NCBI RefSeq assembly: GCF_016862095.1
Contig: NZ_BOMH01000037.1
Location: 1-64,000 of the forward strand
DNA from: Actinoplanes cyaneus
GTDB lineage: Bacteria > Actinomycetota > Actinomycetes > Mycobacteriales > Micromonosporaceae
DNA length: 64,000 nucleotides
Direction: 5' to 3'
A program made the position numbers and the translations under genes. The notes under the pieces were generated by a model, which had not been told where the DNA came from, made no database searches, and worked only from the letters and a program-made list of their open reading frames with translations. Below are positions 50,931 through 60,026 of this stretch, piece by piece; the first letter of the stretch is position 1, and each line of letters begins with the position of its first letter.

Positions 50931-52427
50931 ATGACAGCTCTCCCGTCCAGCACGACGCGCCGGCCCACCGCCGGCAACCTCCGGACCTGGCTCGGCCTGG
51001 CCCTGCTCATGCTGCCCACCCTGATCGTCGCCATGGACCTGACCGCCCTGCTGCTCGCCCTTCCTCAACTCAGCGCTGGCCTCGGCGCGACCGCCGTCGA
51101 ACAACTGTGGATCAGCGACAGCTACGGCCTCACCGTCGCCGCCCTGGTCATCACCATGGGAACCCTCGGCGACCGCATCGGCCGCCGCCGGCTGCTCCTC
51201 ATCGGCGCCGCCGCGTTCGCCGCCCTGTCCCTGCTCGCCGCGTTCGCCACCGGCCCACTCACCCTCATCGCCGCCCGCGCCCTGCTCGGCGTCGCCGGCG
51301 CCACCCTCACCCCGGCCACCCTCGCCCTGATCACCACCATGTTCCGCGACGACCACCGGCGCGGCCGCGCCATCGCCGTCTGGGCCACCTGCCAGTTCAC
51401 CGGAGGCGCCCTCGGCCCCGTCCTCGCCGGACTGCTGCTCCAGCACTTCTGGTGGGGCTCGGTCTTCCTGCTCGCCGTCCCACCGATGCTGGTGCTGCTG
51501 CTCACCGGCCCGTTCCTGCTCCCGGAATCCCGCGCACCGCAACCCGGCCGCCTCGACCCGGCCAGCGTCGCCCTCTCCCTCACCGCCGTCCTGCTGCTCA
51601 TCTACGCCCTCAAACAGGCCACCACCGGAAGCCGGCCGCTCCTTCCCGCCGTGGCGCTCGCCGCCGGCACGGCCCTCGCCGTCACCTTCGTACGCCGTCA
51701 GAAACGCCTTCCCGCACCCCTGCTCGACCTGCGACTGCTCCGCAGCCGGACCTTCACCGCCGTCCTCGTCGCCCTCGTCGGCGCGGGCATCGCCATGGCC
51801 GGCACCGGACTGCTCGTCACCCAGTACCTGCAAGGCGTTCGCGGCCACTCCCCGTTCACCTCCGCCATCCTGTTCGCCCCGATGGGCCTCGGCGTCGCCG
51901 CCGGCACCCTGACCGCGCCCGCCCTGGCCCGCCGTCTCGCCCCGATCACCGCCATCGCCGCCGGCCTGACGGTGTCGGCCCTGGGCAGCCTGCTGCTGCT
52001 CACCAGTTCCCTCCCGCTGATCCTGCTCGGCATCACCGTCCAGGCCCTGGGCACCGGCCCGCTGTTCGCTCTCGGCACCGGCCTGATCCTCAGCGCCGTC
52101 CCGCCGTCACGGGCCGGCTCCGCCGCCTCGATGTCCGAAACCGGCAACTACTTCGGCGGCTCCCTCGGCTTCGCCCTCCTCGGCGTTCTCGCCACCGTCG
52201 TCTACCGCACCGGGATGCACGGCACCTCGGACTCGCTGCCCGGCGCCCTGGCCGCAAGCCGGCACCTGCCCCCGGCCCAGGCCACCGACCTGCTCCTCCA
52301 CGCCCGCCACGCCTTCACGACGAGCCTGCACGTGACCGCCTTGGTGGCCGCCCTGATCCTGGCCGCCCTCGCCCTGCTCATCCACACCGCCCGCCGGCCC
52401 GCCACCTTCGCCGAGCCCGGACGGTAA
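50931..52427 (+). CDS. MFS drug-efflux transporter (DHA2, 14 helices)
   Basis: A 498-residue membrane protein of the QacA/SmvA type. The N-terminus has LIVAMDLTALLLALPQLSAG (motif D1), GDRIGRRRLLLIGA (motif A) and GALGPVLAGLLL (motif C, antiporter signature). Fourteen hydrophobic segments can be counted. It exports cationic or hydrophobic drugs by proton antiport; the substrate is unknown. It is divergent from the DGPF/ECF42 operon with a 144-bp gap, so that sigma might control it. Confidence 0.93.
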   Translation: MTALPSSTTRRPTAGNLRTWLGLALLMLPTLIVAMDLTALLLALPQLSAGLGATAVEQLWISDSYGLTVAALVITMGTLGDRIGRRRLLLIGAAAFAALSLLAAFATGPLTLIAARALLGVAGATLTPATLALITTMFRDDHRRGRAIAVWATCQFTGGALGPVLAGLLLQHFWWGSVFLLAVPPMLVLLLTGPFLLPESRAPQPGRLDPASVALSLTAVLLLIYALKQATTGSRPLLPAVALAAGTALAVTFVRRQKRLPAPLLDLRLLRSRTFTAVLVALVGAGIAMAGTGLLVTQYLQGVRGHSPFTSAILFAPMGLGVAAGTLTAPALARRLAPITAIAAGLTVSALGSLLLLTSSLPLILLGITVQALGTGPLFALGTGLILSAVPPSRAGSAASMSETGNYFGGSLGFALLGVLATVVYRTGMHGTSDSLPGALAASRHLPPAQATDLLLHARHAFTTSLHVTALVAALILAALALLIHTARRPATFAEPGR

Positions 52428-52567
52428 GACTCGCCGGTGAGACGCGCCGCGCTCAGTTGTGAGTCGTCCGGTTCACCATGAGCCGTCGCCCTCACCGCGG
52501 CCCCTTGATCCGCCGCTCCCCCGAATCCGCGCTTGCAGCCGGAGCCGAACCGTGACAACCGGCGCCC

Positions 52568-53548
52568 TCACAACGCCGCCAAGGTCTGCATCGCCCGGCG
52601 CTCGCGATCCGCCAGATCGGCGAGCAGATCCGAGGCACGCCCCAAAGGCGCCGGGTCACCCGACTCGCCGGCGGCGGCAAAACAGTCGGCGACCTCGGTC
52701 CACAACGGTGCGATCTCCCCGAACATCCGATGCCCGGCCCGCAACCTCTCGTCGCCGACGATCGTCGCTGCCTCACCGAGAAAGTCCCGATACATGGCCC
52801 GGAACAGCGCCCCACCGGTCCCGCCGCGTTCCATCAGCATCGCCGTCTGCCGCAGGTCCCGCGCCGGGTCCGCGGAACGCTCCCACCACGTGCGCACCTG
52901 CCGGGACGCCTTGCCGATCCCGCGAAATCCCAGATTCGCGATCGGCGGATTCAGGAACGTCGCCGCGTTGCCACGAACCGCCGACCGGATCGCCGCGCTC
53001 AGATCGCACCGGTTCCTGGGCACCGCCACGGTGAACGACAGATGCCGCGCCGTCATCGGCCCACGCTCGGCCCGAGCCAGCTCCAGACTCTTCAGTGAGG
53101 TCGTGACCGCGCTGCCCTGCTGAGCGGTGTCGACCAGAAAAGCGCGCTCCTCGTCGTATCCGTACATGGCGACGACATGCCCGCCGAAGTGCGTCCTCGC
53201 CGTGAAGTAGTCCAAGTGGTAGCAGTCCAGCTGGAGCCCGACCGGCCGGCCCGACTCGAGCGCCGCGACGACGTTGCGCCACGCCTTGCCGGCCGACGCG
53301 GTCTGCTCCACCCACAGCGCCAGGCCGAGCCGGTCGGCGAGCGTCCGCGTGATCTGCATCGGTTTGGAGCGGCCACCGAGGAATGGGAAGTCCAGGTTCT
53401 TCGCGTCCCAGTAGACGAAGCCCAGCCCCTCGCCCAGACCGAACATCATCGGCTCCGACAGCTCCAGCCCGGCATGACCCAGCAGAGCTCCCAGCGCTGT
53501 CGTCTCGCAGTGCCGGCCACCCGGGAAGGCCACATCGTCGATGATCAT
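52568..53548 (-). CDS. BtrH-like/DUF4872 protein
   Basis: A 326-residue protein from ATG 53548. The N-terminal half resembles BtrH N-terminal domains, which have a papain-like fold and act as acyltransferases in butirosin synthesis: GGRHCETTALGALL with candidate nucleophile Cys14, and HFGGHVVAMYGYDEERAFLV with the candidate His. The C-terminal half matches DUF4872 (RGGTGGALFRAMYRDFLGEA). No carrier protein or biosynthetic enzymes are adjacent, so its role here is open. Confidence 0.8.
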   Translation of the reverse strand: MIIDDVAFPGGRHCETTALGALLGHAGLELSEPMMFGLGEGLGFVYWDAKNLDFPFLGGRSKPMQITRTLADRLGLALWVEQTASAGKAWRNVVAALESGRPVGLQLDCYHLDYFTARTHFGGHVVAMYGYDEERAFLVDTAQQGSAVTTSLKSLELARAERGPMTARHLSFTVAVPRNRCDLSAAIRSAVRGNAATFLNPPIANLGFRGIGKASRQVRTWWERSADPARDLRQTAMLMERGGTGGALFRAMYRDFLGEAATIVGDERLRAGHRMFGEIAPLWTEVADCFAAAGESGDPAPLGRASDLLADLADRERRAMQTLAAL

Positions 53549-53718
53549 GCCGTCACCGGGTCCACACTCGCGCGGACGGCAACAGCCATGGCGTCGGTTC
53601 TCTCGGGCACCGCAACCTCCAGGTCTCGTCAGCGCCGAGCCGGGCTGCCGGGCGCTGTCCACAGCCTCAGGTCTGCCCCAGGGGCAAAGTCAACCCGCTG
53701 GCGAAGGAATCTGGTTCG

Positions 53719-53786
53719 GTCGGCGAAGCCGTCCTTTCGGATGTTGGGTGCGGCTTGCCGCACTGTACCTAAGCCGTCCTAGGACA
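53719..53786. repeat. ~66-bp repeat ending in a palindrome, copy 2
   Basis: GTCGGCGAAGCCGTCCTTTC ... GTGCGGCTTGCCGCACT ... CCTAAGCC then GTCCTAGGAC (perfect 10-bp palindrome) and AATAGGATG. It differs from copy 1 at about eight places, and in the terminal palindrome both arms change together. A shorter relative, GCGTCCTAGGAAGATAGG, is at 61953-61970. The rest of the 53549-53949 gap shows no gene I can support. Confidence 0.75.
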
Positions 53787-53949
53787 ATAGGATGTAAGGG
53801 TGGAGGTCCTTATCGGATCGGCGGGGCGCGTCGAGGTTTTCCACACTGGCGGGTTGTCCACAGCGCATCCGCATGATCTTGCGGTGGCGGGCGACAATGG
53901 CGATGGCGGTCAGCCCCCGAGGTGGGTGGGGACCATCACGCGGGCGGTG

Positions 53950-54975
53950 CTAACGCAGGGCCTCGGCCGCCCATCGGGCCACCACTTCCAGCACCGGGGC
54001 CCGCCCGGCGAACCGCTCCGCCCACCCCCGCGAGTCGTAGGCTGCCGCCCGCTGGTCCCGCATCACCGCGTCGATCATGCGAGGCGCCAGCCAGAAGTAC
54101 TTGGCCGCCCCGGCAATCATGATCGCCCGCTGCACCAGGGACGGGTCCACCTCCGCGGACAGCCCCCGCACATAACCCTCGGTGACCGCCGCCAGCACCC
54201 CGTCCATCAGCGACAGGTCGACGAGACCGTCGAAGAACGTGTCCAGCGCCAGATTGGCCGCATCCTCCCCGATCGCCCCGGGCCCGGCGAACGCCCAGTC
54301 CAGCAGCACCGGCCCGGACTCGGCGAGGACCACGTTCATCGGCCACACGTCGTGATGGCACAGGGTCCGCGGCAGGGCGTCGGCCGCCGCGAGCAGATCA
54401 TGACGCCGGGCCCACATCTCCCGCAGCCGGGCGCGCAGTTCTGGCTCCCAGGCCGCCACCACCACCGGGTGATGCCAATCCAATTCCTGCGGTACGGGTT
54501 GTGCCAGCGTGTAGTCCCGGAGAAAGTCCCGTGCCAGCCACGCCGCCTCCGGCGGACCGCCCAGCCATCGGGCCTGCGCGACCCCGAGCCGGTAGGCGAG
54601 GTCCCCGAGGTCCTCGGGCCGCCACGACGACATCGGTGCACCACGCACGTCGGCGAGCAGCATCGCGAGTGAGCCGTCGGGCTGTTCCTCGATCTCGTAC
54701 AGTTCCGGAACTGACAGTCCACCCGCGGCGAACGCGGTCGCCGCGAACCCGTTCTGATAGAGGATCGGCTCGCGCCGCCAATAGTTGAAATGACCGGGAT
54801 CATCGCTGGCCGCCAGATGCGCCGCCGCCCCGTCACGGCGCCGCATGACGAGTTTGCGCACCGCTGTCCCGCGATCGCGCGGCACCCGCCACACCCCGCC
54901 GGTGACCTCGTTCGCCGTGCCGTGGGTCAGTTGTTCCGGCACGGCGGTCACGACGCGAGAATTCGGATGATCCAC
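53950..54975 (-). CDS. APH-family phosphotransferase
   Basis: A 341-residue aminoglycoside/choline-kinase-like protein. The N-lobe is recognisable (VWRVPRDRGTAVRKLVMRRR). The catalytic loop is LCHHDVWPMNVVLAES and the metal-binding strand VLLDWAFAGPGAIGEDAANL. The substrate may be a small amino- or hydroxyl-compound; a resistance function cannot be claimed. It is divergent from the DUF4037 gene with a 26-bp gap, so the promoters overlap. Confidence 0.88.
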   Translation of the reverse strand: MDHPNSRVVTAVPEQLTHGTANEVTGGVWRVPRDRGTAVRKLVMRRRDGAAAHLAASDDPGHFNYWRREPILYQNGFAATAFAAGGLSVPELYEIEEQPDGSLAMLLADVRGAPMSSWRPEDLGDLAYRLGVAQARWLGGPPEAAWLARDFLRDYTLAQPVPQELDWHHPVVVAAWEPELRARLREMWARRHDLLAAADALPRTLCHHDVWPMNVVLAESGPVLLDWAFAGPGAIGEDAANLALDTFFDGLVDLSLMDGVLAAVTEGYVRGLSAEVDPSLVQRAIMIAGAAKYFWLAPRMIDAVMRDQRAAAYDSRGWAERFAGRAPVLEVVARWAAEALR

Positions 54976-55001
54976 ATGATTTCGGATGGTAGACCGATCC
55001 C

Positions 55002-56003
55002 ATGCCCGAATTCCGGCCCGGCGTGGAACTGTCCCGACTGTTCTACCTCGAGGCGGTACGCCCGCTGCTCGGTGACCGCCCGCACCTCGCCGCCCGGATC
55101 GGCCCCGGCAGCGACGTCCTCGGTTTCGACACGGAACGCTCCACCGACCACGACTGGGGTCCCCGCGTCGACCTGTTCCTGGACGACGCCGGGCTGTCCG
55201 AGCGACTGCGGCACGAACTGCCGAAACGCTTCCTGGGCTGGCCGACTAACTTCGTCCCGCCGGGCGCCCGGGTCCGCTCGATGGCCGACACCGACGGCCC
55301 GGTCGACCACTACGTGACGGTGACGCCACTCGATGCCTGGATGCGCGCGAGAATCGGCGACGATCCCGGCTGGCTCGCCATTCCCTGGCAGCGGCTCGCC
55401 GAGATCACCGGAGGCGCCGTGTTTCACGACCCGGACGGCGAGCTCACCGCGATCCGGGAACGGTTCTCGTGGTATTCCGACGAGCTCTGGCGGTACGTGC
55501 TGGGCTGCCAATGGGCGCGCATCGGCCAGGAGGAGTCGTTCGTCGGCCGCACCGCCGAACTCGGCGACGACACGGGTTCCCGCGTCGTGACGGCACGACT
55601 CGTCCGCGACGTCGCACGGTTGTTCCTGTTGCAACAGCGCCGCTGGCCGCCGTACGGGAAATGGCTCGGAACCGCGATCGCCGGCGACCCGGCGGCGAAA
55701 CACCTGGTTGCCGCATTGTCGTCGGACGATGCGGATCAGCGGTCCGCGGCGCTGTGCGACGCCTACGAGGAAGCCGCCCGCCGCCAGAACGCCCTCGGCC
55801 TGTGCGCCCCGCAGGAGACGCGGCGCCGGCCGTACTTCGACCGCGGCTATCCGGTGATCGACGCCGGCCGTTTCGCCGCCGCGCTCCTCGGCGGCGAGCC
55901 CGCGATCGGCTCGATCGACCAGATCACCGACAGCAACGACGTCCTCGACCGGCCTGACCTCTGCATCGCGGTGAGCAACGCGGCACGCTCCCCCCGTCCG
56001 TGA
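55002..56003 (+). CDS. DUF4037 nucleotidyltransferase-like protein
   Basis: A 333-residue protein. The nucleotidyltransferase motif GSDVLGFDTERSTDHDWGPR gives GS-(x)n-D-x-D-type metal ligands near residue 35. The downstream DUF4037 part includes WQRLAEITGGAVFHDPDGEL and VLGCQWARIGQEESFVGRTA. The family is proposed to transfer nucleotides to unknown acceptors and to act as minimal NTases in resistance or toxin contexts. It is divergent from the phosphotransferase. Confidence 0.85.
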   Translation: MPEFRPGVELSRLFYLEAVRPLLGDRPHLAARIGPGSDVLGFDTERSTDHDWGPRVDLFLDDAGLSERLRHELPKRFLGWPTNFVPPGARVRSMADTDGPVDHYVTVTPLDAWMRARIGDDPGWLAIPWQRLAEITGGAVFHDPDGELTAIRERFSWYSDELWRYVLGCQWARIGQEESFVGRTAELGDDTGSRVVTARLVRDVARLFLLQQRRWPPYGKWLGTAIAGDPAAKHLVAALSSDDADQRSAALCDAYEEAARRQNALGLCAPQETRRRPYFDRGYPVIDAGRFAAALLGGEPAIGSIDQITDSNDVLDRPDLCIAVSNAARSPRP

Positions 56004-56110
56004 GACGACCGCCCCGCGAGGACCCGAGGCCCGGGCCTTCCCGGGGCGCGAACCGCGGAGCTGTGGGGTCCGGCTGGTCCGGTGACCGGCGGATGGCAAG
56101 ATCATGCCCC

Positions 56111-56196
56111 GTGATCGATGATGCCGACTTGTCCGACATGCATTGCGCGGTGGGGACCCCGTGACTGATCCAGATCTCATGGAGGCCCGCCGGTGA
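56111..56196 (+). other. Two overlapping mini-ORFs leading into mraY
   Basis: GTG 56111 opens a 17-codon frame (IDDADLSDMHCAVGTP) whose TGA overlaps GTG 56161. That opens an 11-codon frame (TDPDLMEARR) whose TGA overlaps the mraY GTG 56193. Both junctions are GTGA. CAAGAT (56097-56102) is 8 nt before the first GTG and looks like a leaderless promoter -10. Thus mraY translation may depend on reading two tiny peptides. Confidence 0.5.
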
Positions 56197-57296
56197 GGGC
56201 GGTCATCGTCGCGGCCGCGGTCGCGTTCATCATCTCCCTGCTCACCACGCCGGTGGCGATCCGCGCGTTCACCGCGCTCAAGGCCGGGCAGCCGATCCGT
56301 TCGCTCGGCCTCGCCTCGAACGAGGGCAAGAAGGGCACCCCGCCGATGGGCGGCGTGGTGTTCATCGTGGCGACCCTGATCGCGTACGTGGCGGGGCACC
56401 TGGCGCTGACCACGCTGCCCGAGCGGCAGATCGCGCAGGAGAAGCCGACCATGACGGCTCTCGTCCTGCTCGGCCTGCTCGTCTTCTGCGGCGCGGTCGG
56501 CTTCGTCGACGACCTGCTCAAGGTGCGCCGGCGCAACTCCGACGGCCTGTCCGCCAAGGGCAAACTGCTCGGCCAGGTGATCATCGGCATCGGGTTCGGC
56601 ATCGCCGCGCTCTACGTGGCGAGCACGAACGGCCAGACCGTGGCCAGCGAGCACATCTCGTTCATCCGGGACATCAGCTGGCTGAACGTCGGCAAGGTCG
56701 GCTCGGTGATGGTGTTCGTCTTCGTGATCACGGCGATGTCGAACGGCGTGAACCTCACCGACGGCCTCGACGGCCTGGCCACCGGCGCGTCGACGCTGGT
56801 GCTCGGCGCGTACGCGCTGATCGGGTACTGGCAGTACCGGCACTGGTGTGCCGACGAGACGTTCGCCCGGGCGAACGAGTACTGCTACCAGACCCGGGAT
56901 CCCCTCGAGGTTGCCATGATCGCGGCGGCGGCCGCCGCGGCCTGCGTGGGCTTCCTGTGGTGGAACACGTCCCCGGCGCGGATCTTCATGGGTGACGTGG
57001 GCGCGCTCGGGCTCGGCGCCCTGATCGGCGGCCTCGCGGTGGCGACCCGCACCACGCTGCTGTCGATCCTGATCGGCGGGCTCTTCTTCATCATCACGAT
57101 CACCTGGGTGATCCAGATCGTCTCGTACAAGACCACCGGCAAACGCGTCTTCCGGATGGTGCCGCTGCACCACCACTTCGAGCTGGCCGGGTGGAGCGAG
57201 GTCAACATCGTGGTCCGGTTCTGGACCGTGGCCGGCGTCTGCGTGGCGATCGGCCTGGGCGTGTTCTACTCGGACTTCCTGACAGCCGTCGGCTGA
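56193..57296 (+). CDS. mraY: Phospho-MurNAc-pentapeptide-transferase, stand-alone copy
   Basis: A 367-residue, ten-helix enzyme that makes lipid I from UDP-MurNAc-pentapeptide and undecaprenyl phosphate. The key acids are kept: VDDLLKVRRRNSDG, NLTDGLDGLA, FMGDVGALGLG, and RMVPLHHHFEL. Two usually invariant spots differ: GTPPMGG for GTPTMGG and FMGDVGA for FMGDTGS. It is not in a division/cell-wall cluster: no murF or murD is adjacent. Presumably a second mraY lies in the dcw cluster. A serine hydrolase of beta-lactamase fold follows. Extra MraY copies can confer tolerance to MraY inhibitors; that is only a hypothesis here. Confidence 0.93.
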   Translation: MRAVIVAAAVAFIISLLTTPVAIRAFTALKAGQPIRSLGLASNEGKKGTPPMGGVVFIVATLIAYVAGHLALTTLPERQIAQEKPTMTALVLLGLLVFCGAVGFVDDLLKVRRRNSDGLSAKGKLLGQVIIGIGFGIAALYVASTNGQTVASEHISFIRDISWLNVGKVGSVMVFVFVITAMSNGVNLTDGLDGLATGASTLVLGAYALIGYWQYRHWCADETFARANEYCYQTRDPLEVAMIAAAAAAACVGFLWWNTSPARIFMGDVGALGLGALIGGLAVATRTTLLSILIGGLFFIITITWVIQIVSYKTTGKRVFRMVPLHHHFELAGWSEVNIVVRFWTVAGVCVAIGLGVFYSDFLTAVG

Positions 57297-57413
57297 GCCA
57301 CGGCACCGTCCGCGCCGCGTGGGCAGCGGCGGCGTAGTCACCTCCGGCAGCAGGCGCGGGGAGCGATCGGAAAGCGGTCGCGCCCCGCCTCGCCGGTCAC
57401 ATAGATTGCGCGG

Positions 57414-58811
57414 ATGCCTCTGCCACGTGCGACTCCGGCCGCCGCGGGCGTCTCGTCCCGGGCGATCAGCGCCCTGCTGGACCGGCTCGAGGAGAGCCTG
57501 GAGCCGCACTCGATCATGATCGTTCACCGCGGTCAGGTCGTCGCCGAGGGCTGGTGGGCGCCGTACACCGCGGAGCGCCCGCAGCTGCTCTACTCCCTGA
57601 CCAAGTCGTTCACCTCGATCGCCGCCGGTCTGGCGATCGCCGACGGCCTGCTGTCGCTGGACGACCGGATCGTCGACGTGCTGCCCGGGCACGTCCCGCC
57701 GGACATCTCGGCGCAGGGGCGGCGGCTCACCGTCCACCACCTGCTGTCGATGACGGCCGGATACCCTGGGGACAGCCTCGCCGACGCCTGGCTGCTCGAA
57801 CCGGACGACCTGGTCAAAGGCTTCCTGCGGATGCCGTTCACCAGCCCGGAGGGGACCCGGCACAGCTACGACAACGCCACGACCTTCGTGCTGGCCCGCA
57901 TGGTGGAGAAGGTCACCGGCCGTGACCTGCCGGGCTTCCTCGACGAGCGCCTGTTCGCGCCGCTGGGCATTAACCACGCCGAGTGGGACCGGGTGGCGAG
58001 CGGCGCCGTGTTCGGCTTCCACGGCCTGCACCTGACGACGGAGGCGGTCGCCACCGTCGGGCAGTTGCTGCTGCGCGGCGGCGGCGATCTGATCCCCCGG
58101 GCGTGGGTCGAGCTCGCGACCAGCAAGCACGTCGACACCGACCTGATCGACGGCTGGACCGAGAACCCCGACGACCTTTGCGGGTACGGATACCAGTTCT
58201 GGATGTCACGCCACGGCTTCCGCGGTAACGGTGCGTACGGTCAGCAGCTCATCGTCGTACCGTCGCACGATCTGGTCGTCGTCGTGACCGGCGCCGAGCA
58301 GCCGGAGGTGACGATGCCCGGCGCCGTGTGGGAGTGCCTGCTGCCCGGCCTCGGCGCGCCGGACACCGCCCGCGACGACGCGCTGCTCGCCGAGCGGCTG
58401 CGCACCCTGTCGCTCGCGCCCGTGTCCGGGCAGGCAGACCCGTCCCCTCGCGTCACGGCGAAGCTCGCCGGTTCCGAGGTGCTGCCGGACGGGACCGTGA
58501 TCACCATCGAGCCCGACGACGACGGCGGCGGCTGGCGGCTGCGGCTCGGCGAGTCGCTCACGGTCGTGGCCGGGCACGACGGCTGGCGGGAGAGCGCACC
58601 GCTCGGCCGCCCGGTCGTCGCCACCGCCGCCTGGCAGGGCGACACGTTCGTCGCCGACCTCTACGTGATCACCACGCCGCACCATGTCCGGCTGGTCGTC
58701 GACGCCCTCACCGCGACGGCGACCGCGACGTGGTCCACCGTGCCGCTGACCGGCCCGCTCCTGGAACGACACCTGCGATCCCCGCTGATGACCCGCCCCG
58801 ACGTCGCCTGA
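57414..58811 (+). CDS. Serine hydrolase (class C beta-lactamase / esterase fold)
   Basis: A 465-residue protein without signal peptide. The catalytic SxxK is Ser61-Lys64 (LLYSLTKSFTS) and the YxN motif is Tyr152-Asp-Asn154 (RHSYDNATT). The third motif is HGFRGNGAYGQQ. The C-terminal ~130 residues are beta-rich. Cytoplasmic members are esterases or peptidases rather than antibiotic-resistance enzymes. It follows mraY by 117 bp in the same direction, but co-transcription is uncertain. Confidence 0.85.
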   Translation: MPLPRATPAAAGVSSRAISALLDRLEESLEPHSIMIVHRGQVVAEGWWAPYTAERPQLLYSLTKSFTSIAAGLAIADGLLSLDDRIVDVLPGHVPPDISAQGRRLTVHHLLSMTAGYPGDSLADAWLLEPDDLVKGFLRMPFTSPEGTRHSYDNATTFVLARMVEKVTGRDLPGFLDERLFAPLGINHAEWDRVASGAVFGFHGLHLTTEAVATVGQLLLRGGGDLIPRAWVELATSKHVDTDLIDGWTENPDDLCGYGYQFWMSRHGFRGNGAYGQQLIVVPSHDLVVVVTGAEQPEVTMPGAVWECLLPGLGAPDTARDDALLAERLRTLSLAPVSGQADPSPRVTAKLAGSEVLPDGTVITIEPDDDGGGWRLRLGESLTVVAGHDGWRESAPLGRPVVATAAWQGDTFVADLYVITTPHHVRLVVDALTATATATWSTVPLTGPLLERHLRSPLMTRPDVA

Positions 58812-58867
58812 CCCACGTACCGGCCGGCACGCGGCGGCGCCGGGCAGTCGCGGTTGGACGGGCGGGC

Positions 58868-59863
58868 TCAGACGCTGAGGTGGGCGGGCGAGACCCGCAG
58901 GTGCAGCTCGGCACCGGGCCGGGTGGCCGGGGTGACGTGCACGGTCGCCTCGGTGAGGCGCGGGACGTGGTGGGTGAGCTGCTGCACGGCGTCCGCGGCG
59001 ATCTCGTGGGCGGCCATCAAACTCAGCGCGGCGTCGACGACGACGGCCGCTTCGGCGTGCAGGTGGTGGCCGACCCAGCGCATGCGCAGGCCGGCGACGT
59101 CGCGCACGCCGGGGATCAGGCGCAGCTCGCGTTCGGCCCGGTCGACGAGCCCGGGGTCGACCCGGTCCATCAGGCGGCGGTAGACCTCGCGGGCGGCGTC
59201 CGTGAGAACGACGACGATCGCCGCCGTGATGATCAGGCCGATGACCGGATCCGCCCACCGCCAGCCGAGCGCGGCCCCGCCGGCGGCGAGGACGACGGCC
59301 AGCGACGCGAAACCGTTGGTGCGGGCGTGCCGACCGTCGGCGACCAGGGCGGCCGAGCCGATGCGGTGGCCGACGGCGATGCGGTACCGGGCGACGAGCT
59401 CGTTGCCGGCGAAGCCGATCACGCCGGCGGCGGCGACCCACGGGAGGTGCGTCACCGTGCGCGGCTCGGCCAGGCGCTGGACGGCGACGATCGCGCAGGT
59501 GACCGCCGAGGCCGCGACGACCAGCACGACGACGATGCCCGCGAGATCCCCGGCACGGCCGAAACCATAGGTGTACGCCCTGGTGGCGGCCCTGCGCCCG
59601 AGCCAGAACACGATGCCCGGCGGTACGGCCGTGAGCGCGCCGGCGACGTTGCGCAGGGTGTCGCCGAGCAGGGCGGCCGAGCCGGCGAATCCGGCGACAG
59701 CGGCCTGGGCGAGGGCGGTGGCGGTGAGGACGGCCAGGGAGATCCAGAGCGCGCGGATGCCGGCCCGGGAGGATTCGAGCGCGTCGTCGACCCTGCCGGC
59801 GGCGGCGTGGGAGTGCGGGAGCAAGCGGTGAAGCCGGCTGTGGGCGTGGTCGTCGTGGCTCAT
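58868..59863 (-). CDS. Cation diffusion facilitator-family protein with altered metal site
   Basis: A 331-residue, six-helix CDF protein from ATG 59863 (MSHDDHAHSRLHRLLPHSHA), with GAGGAAG upstream. The C-terminal cytoplasmic domain is intact (DRVDPGLVDRAERELRLIPG). The transport site is not canonical: in helix 2 Asp68 remains but the HxxxD pair reads Arg71-NVA-Gly75; in helix 5 HxxxD reads His179-ART-Asn183. The usual Zn/Fe/Mn-binding set is therefore broken in two helices. It may use another ion or act as a sensor. Confidence 0.85.
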   Translation of the reverse strand: MSHDDHAHSRLHRLLPHSHAAAGRVDDALESSRAGIRALWISLAVLTATALAQAAVAGFAGSAALLGDTLRNVAGALTAVPPGIVFWLGRRAATRAYTYGFGRAGDLAGIVVVLVVAASAVTCAIVAVQRLAEPRTVTHLPWVAAAGVIGFAGNELVARYRIAVGHRIGSAALVADGRHARTNGFASLAVVLAAGGAALGWRWADPVIGLIITAAIVVVLTDAAREVYRRLMDRVDPGLVDRAERELRLIPGVRDVAGLRMRWVGHHLHAEAAVVVDAALSLMAAHEIAADAVQQLTHHVPRLTEATVHVTPATRPGAELHLRVSPAHLSV

Positions 59864-60012
59864 CGGTCGTTTCTTCCTCCTCGGCATGGCCGCGGCCACC
59901 ATATGTGCTCAGGCACGCGCGCGACGGCATTACCGAGGCCGGTGAGCTGCGGAAACAACCTGCGAGTGACAGCGCCGTGCCGGGACGGTCCCGCCCGAGA
60001 TCACTCTGGATC

Positions 60013-60018
60013 TAGAAT
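60013..60018 (+). promoter_or_regulatory. Putative -10 box, leaderless gene
   Basis: TAGAAT at 60013-60018 with 8 nt to GTG 60027. No ribosome binding site is present, which fits transcription starting at the start codon. No clear -35 box. Confidence 0.5.
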
Positions 60019-60026
60019 GCGGACGC

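Noticed and set aside
54948..58130. A 1060-codon open frame on the minus strand
   Set aside because: It lies antisense to the DUF4037, mraY and serine hydrolase genes, which have clear motifs. High GC keeps such antisense frames open.
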